This document shows positions 1 through 4,745 of a stretch of 11,747 nucleotides of DNA, piece by piece; positions within the stretch are counted from its first letter, which is position 1, and the number at the start of each line of letters is the position of its first letter. The notes beneath the pieces were generated by a model. It searched no databases, had not been told where the DNA came from, and saw only the letters and a list, made by a program, of their open reading frames with translations. This DNA comes from Pseudopelobacter sp964601865 (GTDB lineage Bacteria; Desulfobacterota; Desulfuromonadia; Geobacterales; Pseudopelobacteraceae). The DNA is taken from positions 1 to 11,747 of the forward strand of contig CAZRPI010000106.1 in assembly GCA_964601865.1 (NCBI GenBank), given 5' to 3'. The position numbers were made by a program, and so were the translations under genes.

Positions 1-39
1 CCGGGTCAGGGTGAACGGAGTGTTCTCCGCGCCTGAAGT

Positions 40-70
40 TTCTGGATTCCACTCTTTGCGGGAATGGCTG
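40..70. repeat. Degenerate dispersed intergenic palindrome (ATTCC...GGAAT type)
   Basis: An inverted repeat with arms ATTCC (46-50) and GGAAT (61-65) sits in the sequence TCTGGATTCC...GCGGGAATGG. It resembles a decayed copy of the widespread intergenic repeat whose intact form reads roughly GGATTCCCGC...GCGGGAATG. Its minus-strand translation, IPAKSGIQ, is the familiar spurious peptide of that repeat family (usually IPAKAGIQ). Only one arm keeps the GCGGG extension, so this copy is imperfect. It lies just upstream of the ATL gene. The rest of 1-116 shows nothing I can assign. Family identity is from memory and was not searched. Confidence 0.5.
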
Positions 71-116
71 AAGTTCGACTTCTTCGTATTATTGCCGGAC
101 CATCGATGACAGGCCA

Positions 117-497
117 ATGCGTACAAAGTCCACTGAAATAGTATCCACCGGCAGTAGATACCAGGCGATCTACGCCGTAGTCAGACGCATTCCGTCCGGC
201 AGGGTGGCCACCTACGGGCAGGTCGCCCGGCTGGCCGGGTATCCGGGCTGCGCCCGCCAGGTGGGGTATGCCCTGAGCGCGCTGGAAAACGGATCGCCCG
301 TCCCCTGGCATCGTGTTGTAAACGCGCGGGGCTGCATCAGCCTCCGTTCCGGCGGCAGTCCCTGGGGCATGGTGCAGCGGCTGCGGCTGGAGGCCGAAGG
401 GGTGCGCTTCGACGGGCAGGGCCGGATTAATCTGGAACGTTTCCAGTGGCGCCAGGACTCATCGCTCATCCCATTTCAGCAAGGCCAATTAACTTGA
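117..497 (+). CDS. Alkyltransferase-like (ATL) protein, MGMT DNA-binding fold without the acceptor cysteine
   Basis: This 126-residue protein is a single MGMT/Ogt-type DNA-binding domain. Recognisable parts are the helix-turn-helix region RVATYGQVARLAG (residues 29-41) with the conserved Tyr33, the ARQVGYAL helix with Arg47 at the position of the arginine that flips the damaged base, and PVPWHRVVNARG (61-72). In true O6-alkylguanine-DNA alkyltransferases that last motif is PCHRV; here Trp64 replaces the acceptor Cys, which defines the ATL class. Known ATLs bind O6-alkylguanine, bend DNA and hand the lesion to nucleotide excision repair rather than repairing it themselves. The N-terminal domain of full-length Ogt is absent, as usual in ATLs. 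The start at 117 has only a weak AGG ahead of it, so initiation or promoter signals may lie in the repeat-containing upstream DNA. The residues after about 112 look poorly conserved. Function is sure at family level; the partner proteins are inferred from the family. Confidence 0.9.
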   Translation: MRTKSTEIVSTGSRYQAIYAVVRRIPSGRVATYGQVARLAGYPGCARQVGYALSALENGSPVPWHRVVNARGCISLRSGGSPWGMVQRLRLEAEGVRFDGQGRINLERFQWRQDSSLIPFQQGQLT

Positions 498-715
498 AAA
501 TCTGCTTTGATGGATTATTAGGCAGAACTCCACTATCCGGAGTCCTCATCACAGGCAGCACCCGCCAGGCCGTTCCAGAATCACGCCGATCACAATTGCA
601 CTCTTCATTGGCACAGTTACTGAATCAATGATCGACATACTCTGACGGTACGGCCTGTCTGCCGATCTTTTGTGCATCTTCACAGTCAGGGCAAATACGT
701 TTTTAGAGGGACCGG

Positions 716-964
716 ATGATGGAGCAGGAAATCAACGGCTTTGCGCATGTTCCGCTCGCTGAAGCAGCAGTGGAGCTGGGGACGACGCCCCTGCGCATCC
801 TGACGCTTATCGGACAGGGAGTGATGCAGGGGTGTCGGATCGGGGAAGAGTGGTTTGTGGCTAAAGGGTCCATGAAGTGCTTCCGGAGCTACCGGGGAAA
901 TCCGTCCAGATCCGGTGGCTGTGGCGGAACCTGCCCTGCCGGTGGCTGCTCCGGCGGCAACTGA
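716..964 (+). CDS. Small MerR/excisionase-like HTH protein with a Cys/Gly-rich tail
   Basis: The 82-residue protein starts at ATG 716 (or the adjacent ATG 719), 5 to 8 bases after the good ribosome binding site AGAGGG at 705-710. Residues 11-50 (VPLAEAAVELGTT, then a hydrophobic helix and GEEWFVAK) have the pattern of a compact MerR/excisionase helix-turn-helix followed by a small wing, as in many short proteins of Geobacter-type genomes. After Cys55 the chain changes to a flexible tail rich in Gly, Ser and Cys, with Cys at 69, 73 and 78 (GGCGGTCPAGGCSGGN). Such a tail could bind a metal or be oxidised; that is inference, and no named family was recognised for it. The next gene on the same strand begins 30 bases after the stop, which suggests an operon. 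DNA binding is plausible but unproven, since the second helix is short on typical DNA-contact residues. Confidence 0.75.
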   Translation: MMEQEINGFAHVPLAEAAVELGTTPLRILTLIGQGVMQGCRIGEEWFVAKGSMKCFRSYRGNPSRSGGCGGTCPAGGCSGGN

Positions 965-994
965 TTTTTTTCATATTTCACGAAAGGTTACCAG

Positions 995-1449
995 ATGGGA
1001 ATCAGAATCAAGGCATCCGATCTCTACTACAGATATCCGAAGGACACCGGGCGGCGTCATGAACGGAAATTCGGCGGCAAGCCGGACCCGACCCCCTTCA
1101 ACCGGGATGACCTGTACGAGGTGCTTCCCATGCTGGAGTGCGTCATGGACGCACTCGCCACGGATGACGGGCGGCTCCTGCACGAGATCGAGGAGATCAT
1201 GGTCCGGCGCATGCCCTCCTTCATCGTTACGAGGGAGGAGGTGTTCGATTTTCTGGTNNNNNNNNNNNNNNNNNNNNNNNNNNNNNNNNNNNNNNNNNNN
1301 NNNNNNNNNNNNNNNNNNNNNNNNNNNNNNNNNNNNNNNNNNNNNNNNNNNNNNNNNTCCGGCGCATGCCCTCCTTCATCGTTACGAGGGAGGAGGTGTT
1401 CGATTTTCTGGTCGGCTCAGTGGAGGAACTGGCAGGGGAGGGGTATTGA
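995..1449 (+). CDS. Conserved-looking 99-residue protein of unknown function, split by a false assembly gap
   Basis: The gene begins at ATG 995, 8 bases or so after AAAGG (983-987), and is open up to the Ns at 1258. The 55 bases before the gap (1203-1257) recur exactly after it (1358-1412). If the two copies are one overlap and the 100 Ns are removed, the reading frame continues without a break to TGA at 1447-1449 and gives a 99-residue protein ending VGSVEELAGEGY. Read literally through the 100 Ns, the frame is wrong. The protein is charged and mostly helical, with an Arg/Lys/Tyr-rich start (residues 9-30), an acidic middle (DDLYEVLPMLECVMDAL) and a C-terminal region FIVTREEVFDFLV. No signal peptide, membrane segment or known catalytic motif is visible, and I do not recognise the family. 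It follows the small HTH-like gene by 30 bases, probably in one operon. Its 3' end overlaps the convergent propeller gene by 68 bases. Confidence 0.75.
1203..1412. repeat. Identical 55-bp flanks around an assembly gap
   Basis: Positions 1203-1257 and 1358-1412 are identical over all 55 bases and directly abut the run of Ns on either side. The simplest reading is that two contig ends overlap by exactly 55 bases and were scaffolded with a default gap instead of being merged. A shared end of one k-mer length (k = 55 is a common final setting of de Bruijn assemblers) would produce this. A real tandem duplication is less likely, because single-copy merging restores an intact open frame. Confidence 0.9.
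1258..1357. other. Assembly gap of exactly 100 N (probably spurious)
   Basis: This is a run of 100 Ns, a conventional placeholder for a gap of unknown size. Together with the identical flanks it suggests the true genome lacks about 155 bases of this record (100 Ns plus one 55-base copy). Confidence 0.95.
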
Positions 1450-3517
1450 CACCGCTCCCTTCGCCCCGTAAATCCTTTAATTCGGATACCGGCGCCTTCA
1501 TTGACCAAGATTCGGACTTCTCACCATCGATCGGATCGTCGTCAGAACCGGTGCTGACCTTGCCTCCTCCATCGGTACTCCTGAAGATGCTGCCGCCAAA
1601 GGTCCCCGCATAGATGGTGGTCGGGGTCTTGGGATCGATCGTCAGGGTAGTGACCCAGCCATCCGTCAGGCCGAAGTTTATCGGTGCCCAGTTCGACCCT
1701 CCATCGGTGCTTCTGAATACGCCCCCACCGTATGTTCCGGCATAGAGGGTAGTCGTAATCGCGGGATGTATCGCCAGGGAGAGGACATACCTGTTTGTCA
1801 GCCCGGAGGTGCTCAACGCCGTCCAGTTTTTGGCGCCATCGATGCTCTTGTATACCCCGATGTACGTGGCGGCGTAGATGGTGGTCGGTGTCTTGGGATC
1901 GAGTACCAGAGAATTGACCCCTTTACTTGGCATGCCGGAGTTGACGTCCGTCCAGTTTTTACCCCCATCGACGCTCTTCCTGACACCCTGTCCCTCAGAA
2001 AATCCGGTCAGCGCGTACACGGTGGTCGGCGTCTTGGGGTCGATCGTGAAGGAAGTTAGACAGTTACTCCACCCCCCTAGGTAGTAGCCATCCCAGTTTT
2101 CGCCCCCATCGGTGGTCTTCAACCAGCTGTTGCACGATCCGGCATAGACGGTGGCAGGCGCCGTGGGATCGACGGACATGGTATAAATGTTACCCACCTC
2201 CCACGGATAGCTTGTCCAGTTCTTGCCCCCATCGGTGCTTTTTAAAATGCCATGATTATCGGTATTGACAGCAGCACCGGCATAGAGAGTTTTCGTCGTC
2301 TTGGGATCGACCGCCACGGAATTGACCGTGGCCGATGGTATGCCCTTGTTGATCGACGTCCAGCTTCCCCCTCCATTGGCACTCTTCCAGACCCCCTCGC
2401 CCCGGGTCGCGGCATAGAGGGTTTTCGGTTTTTGGGGATCGATTGCCACAGAATAGATGGGGACGGCTCTCACGCCGCCGCTGATCCCTTTCCAGCTCTT
2501 GCCTCCGTTGGTGCTCTTGTACACCCCCTCGCCGTAGGATGATGCATAAACGGTGGTCGGGCTCTTGGGATTGATCGCCAGCTGCCAGGTGTTTGACAGG
2601 CCCGCGGTGATCATGGTCCAGCTTGCGCCCGCATCGGTGCTCTTGAACACGCCCTGGCCGTACGTTCCGGCGTAGAGCGTTTTCGGCGTCTTGGTGTCGA
2701 CAACCAGGGAATAGACGCGGCTTCCGGACAGGCTGCCGGAACTGGCGGCACTCCAGGTTGCGCCGCTATCGGTGCTCTTGAACACACCGCCGCCGTACGT
2801 TCCGGCATAGAGAGTGGCCGGCGTCTTGGGATCGATTGTCAGGGCATAGATCCAGCTGTTGATGAGACCCGAGTTGACGGCACTCCAGTTTGCGCCGCCG
2901 TCAATGCTCTTGAATACGCCGCCGAAAGTTCCTGCGTAGATGGTGGCGGGCGTCTTGGGATCGATAGCCAGGCAGTTGACAAACGCATTCGTCAGACCAG
3001 AGTTGACCTCGGCCCAGGTATTGCCCCCATCGGTGCTCTTGTGTACGCCGCCGCCATAGGCGCCGACATAAACGGTTGCCGGCGTCACGGGATCGATTGC
3101 CACAGACCACCCCTGAACCGAGGCCAGAGATGACAGGCCGGAGTATTTCCAGCTCGAACCGCCATCAATGCTCTTGTATACGCCCGCGCCGGCGGCTCCG
3201 GCATACAGGGTTTTCGGCGTCTTAGGGTCAAACGCCAGGGCCATGACGGTTGCCGATGCGGGTATGCCGGAGTTTGGCGCCCATTTCCAGCTCGAACCGC
3301 CATTGGTGGTCTTGAACACGCCGGCGTTATGCGTACCGAGAAACAGGGTGTTGGGCGTCTTGGGGTTGATTGACAGCCAGGTCAGATCTCCGCCGTATGG
3401 GCCGACACCGGTCCATCCCGCATCGGAAGGGCTCGCCATACATAGAAAAAAAACAGCCAGATTCAGAAGAAAAAACAATCCGAGACCTGCATGCATTTTC
3501 TTTGATGTTTCCGGCAT
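1382..3517 (-). CDS. Secreted protein with 14 BNR/Asp-box repeats, probably two seven-bladed beta-propellers
   Basis: This is a 711-residue protein. Residues 1-33 form a signal peptide: KK near the start, a hydrophobic stretch LGLFFLLNLAVFFL, then SPSDAG before the mature chain. From about residue 50 to 656 there are 14 units of roughly 43 residues, each with a strand motif like IDPKTPxTxYAG followed by an Asp box SxDGGxxW. Fourteen units equal two complete seven-bladed propellers of the sortilin/VPS10-like, photosystem II stability factor-like or sialidase-like class. No sialidase catalytic residues were identified, so a binding or structural role outside the cytoplasm is more likely than catalysis. 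The last Asp box loses its Trp (STDGGGKV) and is followed by a 55-residue tail, first acidic (GSDDDPIDGE) and then Pro-rich. The start is backed by GGGAGG 5 bases upstream. The stop lies inside the 55-bp overlap sequence, and the last 68 bases are antisense to the neighbouring 99-residue gene, so the exact C-terminus deserves caution. Internal DNA repeats of about 130 bases also make repeat number vulnerable to assembly collapse. Confidence 0.88.
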   Translation of the reverse strand: MPETSKKMHAGLGLFFLLNLAVFFLCMASPSDAGWTGVGPYGGDLTWLSINPKTPNTLFLGTHNAGVFKTTNGGSSWKWAPNSGIPASATVMALAFDPKTPKTLYAGAAGAGVYKSIDGGSSWKYSGLSSLASVQGWSVAIDPVTPATVYVGAYGGGVHKSTDGGNTWAEVNSGLTNAFVNCLAIDPKTPATIYAGTFGGVFKSIDGGANWSAVNSGLINSWIYALTIDPKTPATLYAGTYGGGVFKSTDSGATWSAASSGSLSGSRVYSLVVDTKTPKTLYAGTYGQGVFKSTDAGASWTMITAGLSNTWQLAINPKSPTTVYASSYGEGVYKSTNGGKSWKGISGGVRAVPIYSVAIDPQKPKTLYAATRGEGVWKSANGGGSWTSINKGIPSATVNSVAVDPKTTKTLYAGAAVNTDNHGILKSTDGGKNWTSYPWEVGNIYTMSVDPTAPATVYAGSCNSWLKTTDGGENWDGYYLGGWSNCLTSFTIDPKTPTTVYALTGFSEGQGVRKSVDGGKNWTDVNSGMPSKGVNSLVLDPKTPTTIYAATYIGVYKSIDGAKNWTALSTSGLTNRYVLSLAIHPAITTTLYAGTYGGGVFRSTDGGSNWAPINFGLTDGWVTTLTIDPKTPTTIYAGTFGGSIFRSTDGGGKVSTGSDDDPIDGEKSESWSMKAPVSELKDLRGEGSGVNTPPLPVPPLSRPENRTPPPS

Positions 3518-3638
3518 GACACCCTCCCTGTTGCTTTGTAGAGAAAAATATCCGTACCTGAACTACCTATCCATGTCTCCCTCAACCTCACTGAAGAGCG
3601 AAATTTATTTCAATAACGATTCATGTGACGTTTGTAGC

Positions 3639-3667
3639 ATGTTGTGCAAAAAAATCGAACATGTCAA
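3639..3667 (-). promoter_or_regulatory. Possible promoter of the Asp-box propeller gene
   Basis: On the minus strand a perfect TTGACA (3667-3662) is followed after 17 bases by CAACAT (3644-3639), a poor -10 matching only at A2, A5 and T6. It lies about 120 bases upstream of the start at 3517 and just downstream of an inverted repeat, which would suit an activated promoter. The -35 box and spacing are good; the -10 makes it tentative. A 321-base gene-free stretch (3518-3838) holds this, the inverted repeat and the terminator of the preceding unit. Confidence 0.35.
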
Positions 3668-3676
3668 CGACAACGC

Positions 3677-3708
3677 GCAGATTATCCGGAATAATCTGCT
3701 CATTATCC
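3677..3708. promoter_or_regulatory. Inverted repeat with helical-phase half-sites, possible operator
   Basis: The perfect 9-bp arms GCAGATTAT (3677-3685) and ATAATCTGC (3691-3699) are separated by 5 bases. The core ATTATCC (3681-3687) recurs at 3702-3708, exactly 21 bases away, about two turns of the helix. Neither strand has a T-run after the hairpin, so it is not a standard terminator. It sits 9 bases upstream of the TTGACA box of the propeller gene, a typical position for an activator site. The binding protein is unknown; the HTH protein encoded next door (4029-4211) is one candidate by proximity only. Confidence 0.45.
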
Positions 3709-3760
3709 TACTCGTCCTCCGATTTCTTTCGATATCTTTCCTCAGGCGTCCGCACACTCA

Positions 3761-3797
3761 ATAAAAACGAAGAGGCCAGGGAATCAACCCTGACCTC
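3761..3797 (-). terminator. Intrinsic terminator after the HTH/membrane-protein pair
   Basis: Read on the minus strand, a 10-bp stem (3797-3788 pairing with 3781-3772, one G-U pair) closes a 6-base loop and is followed by TTCGTTTTTATT. The unpaired position on the plus strand becomes G-U on the minus strand, so it works in that direction. It lies 42 bases after the stop of the small membrane protein gene and separates that unit from the propeller gene downstream. Confidence 0.85.
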
Positions 3798-3838
3798 CAG
3801 TTCCACGCCGCATGCAAAGACCACTGCAGCCCGATCGT

Positions 3839-4024
3839 TCAGTCCCGGTAATACGTAACCATCGGTTTTATGACCAAGATGAGGACGGCAATGACGAAGA
3901 ACCATTCATACTGGACTACGAACTCGTGGAAGTGCGCCCCGATAATCATTCCGAACAGGACCGCGCACCACTTCAGGAGGGCAATGTCAATCCAATGCCA
4001 TTCTTTCGTCTTGAGGATGCTCAT
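3839..4024 (-). CDS. Small two-helix membrane protein
   Basis: This 61-residue protein has two predicted membrane spans, about residues 14-30 (ALLKWCAVLFGMIIGAHF) and 38-54 (YEWFFVIAVLILVIKP). The polar, Trp-rich N-terminus is MSILKTKEWHWID and the basic C-terminus is MVTYYRD. A longer in-frame ORF runs up to 4183, but it would overlap the upstream HTH gene almost entirely. The start at 4024 is preferred because TAGGGAT sits immediately before it, within and after the stop codon of that gene. The gap is only 4 bases, so translation is probably coupled. I do not recognise a named family. A role as membrane partner of the HTH protein is inferred only from the pairing. A terminator follows 42 bases after the stop. 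Confidence 0.75.
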   Translation of the reverse strand: MSILKTKEWHWIDIALLKWCAVLFGMIIGAHFHEFVVQYEWFFVIAVLILVIKPMVTYYRD

Positions 4025-4028
4025 ATCC

Positions 4029-4211
4029 CTACACCGATGGAACCATCTGTAATTCCTGCTCGATGTCGTTAACATTGAGCAGAAGCACACCATTTGAATC
4101 ATTTTCGGTGCGAACCAGCCCCAAATCAACCCACTCCTGAAGCTGTTCTCTGGAAAGACCATACTTCGATGCCGCGTCATCAATGGTGCACCAGCTCGTT
4201 GTCAATGACAT
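4029..4211 (-). CDS. Small MerR/excisionase-like helix-turn-helix protein
   Basis: The 60-residue protein starts at ATG 4211 with a strong ribosome binding site, AAGGAGAG, 5 to 6 bases before it; an upstream in-frame ATG at 4283 lacks this and lies upstream of the promoter. Residues 8-35 (CTIDDAASKYGLS, then LQEWVDLGLVRTE) match the MerR/excisionase winged-helix pattern: T-I-D-x-A-A, a Gly turn, a recognition helix and the D-L-G-L-V element. A short beta wing (GVLLLNVNDIEQEL) follows. It has no effector or dimerisation domain, so it may be an adaptor or small regulator rather than a classical MerR protein. It is the first gene of a two-gene unit with the small membrane protein and has its own extended -10 promoter. 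It is a distant relative in fold of the protein encoded at 716-964. Confidence 0.85.
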   Translation of the reverse strand: MSLTTSWCTIDDAASKYGLSREQLQEWVDLGLVRTENDSNGVLLLNVNDIEQELQMVPSV

Positions 4212-4245
4212 GGTTCTCTCCTTTCTAGAGGAATATTTTTGTTCA

Positions 4246-4254
4246 ATTATACCA
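4246..4254 (-). promoter_or_regulatory. Extended -10 promoter of the HTH/membrane-protein unit
   Basis: The minus strand reads TGGTATAAT: a perfect TATAAT (4251-4246) preceded by the TGN extension. No good -35 box is seen at 16 to 18 bases, which extended -10 promoters can tolerate. The predicted start point near 4239 would give a leader of about 28 bases containing the AAGGAGAG ribosome binding site. The rest of 4212-4403 holds an A-tract at 4326-4334 but no gene. Confidence 0.65.
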
Positions 4255-4403
4255 TGTGGAGGGGCAAAACACAGCGGAGGCAATCACGCTACGGCATGGC
4301 TGGCGATTGATCGGCAGGATGAGGCAAAAAAAAACGGGGTTGGGAAAATGGTTCGAAATGAATGATGGCGGACCGGCGGTAGAGGGCGGTTGTGCGCCAG
4401 AGG

Positions 4404-4622
4404 TCATCCGGACTGATAGCCGGTCGCCGTTTCCTCCACGCTGACCGGGCTGAGCCTTCTTTCGCCGTCCGACGCGCGGACTGGATCAACACCGATCACC
4501 ACCCAGCCATCCCCGCGCCGGAAGGAGAAAATCGACTTCTTCCTGATGAGTTCCTCAAGTTCGGTGGAATCCACCATACCCGGAGCCCCGTCCGAAAAGA
4601 TTACGGATATCTCCATCGTCAT
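4404..4622 (-). CDS. Small protein of unknown function
   Basis: This gene encodes 72 residues from ATG 4622, chosen over the in-frame ATG at 4682 because GGAGGAGAGGAAG lies just before it; the longer version would also run into the terminator region of the upstream gene. The sequence begins MTMEISVIFSDGAPGMVDS, continues with an acidic helix (TELEELIRKK) and a strand pair, IFSFRRGDGWVVIGVDPVR, and ends in a polar tail. This looks like a compact alpha/beta cytoplasmic protein with a DGxxxxVDSxELxxLI front half and an FSFRRxDGWVxIGxDP core. Similar short proteins occur in Geobacter-type genomes as hypothetical proteins; I know no function. It is separated from both neighbours by about 120 to 190 bases. 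Confidence 0.75.
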   Translation of the reverse strand: MTMEISVIFSDGAPGMVDSTELEELIRKKSIFSFRRGDGWVVIGVDPVRASDGERRLSPVSVEETATGYQSG

Positions 4623-4663
4623 TACTTCCTCTCCTCCGGTGCCGGCAAAAGTTGACCCGAGTC

Positions 4664-4679
4664 GGCAGATCGATTGCCA
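4664..4679 (-). promoter_or_regulatory. Possible sigma-54 promoter of the 72-residue protein gene
   Basis: The minus strand reads TGGCAATCGATCTGCC, with GG and GC separated by exactly 10 bases as sigma-54 requires and TGGCA matching the -24 box fully. The -12 box CTGC is weaker than TTGC. It would start transcription about 30 bases ahead of the ATG at 4622. No sigma-70 promoter is evident in the short interval left after the terminator at 4691. Tentative. Confidence 0.3.
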
Positions 4680-4690
4680 CATTCCTGACG

Positions 4691-4723
4691 GAAAACCGGG
4701 CTCCCGGTGGAGGCGAGCCCGGC
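4691..4723 (-). terminator. Intrinsic terminator of the YVTN propeller gene
   Basis: On the minus strand the perfect 8-bp stem GAGCCCGG/CCGGGCTC (4722-4715 with 4703-4696) closes an 11-base loop and is followed by TTTTCC. It lies about 23 bases after the stop codon of the gene ending at 4746. The T-run is short but the stem is very GC-rich. Confidence 0.8.
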
Positions 4724-4745
4724 TGAAGTCCGACTGCCGATCAAC

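Noticed and set aside
527..543. ACTCC/GGAGT hairpin after the ATL gene as a terminator
   Set aside because: Only 5 bp and no T-run follows.
609..624. TGGCAC with a sigma-54-like arrangement upstream of the gene at 716
   Set aside because: The -24 half is perfect, but the -12 position has GA instead of the near-invariant GC, so it is not convincing.
446..631. 61-codon plus-strand ORF overlapping the end of the ATL gene
   Set aside because: No ribosome binding site, low-complexity composition, overlaps a confident gene in another frame, and shows no recognisable motif.
915..1613. Plus-strand ORF reading through the N gap
   Set aside because: It is open only because Ns are translated as unknown residues; it is out of frame with both genes there and antisense to the propeller.
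1650..3480. Regular repeats of about 130 bases considered as a CRISPR or tandem satellite
   Set aside because: The repeats are in frame and encode propeller blades; there are no short identical repeats with unique spacers.
3168..3764. 198-codon plus-strand ORF
   Set aside because: Mostly antisense to the Asp-box repeats, whose periodicity keeps the opposite frame open; no signal for translation.
4326..4334. T-tract on the minus strand as terminator of the 72-residue gene
   Set aside because: No GC-rich stem precedes it on that strand.
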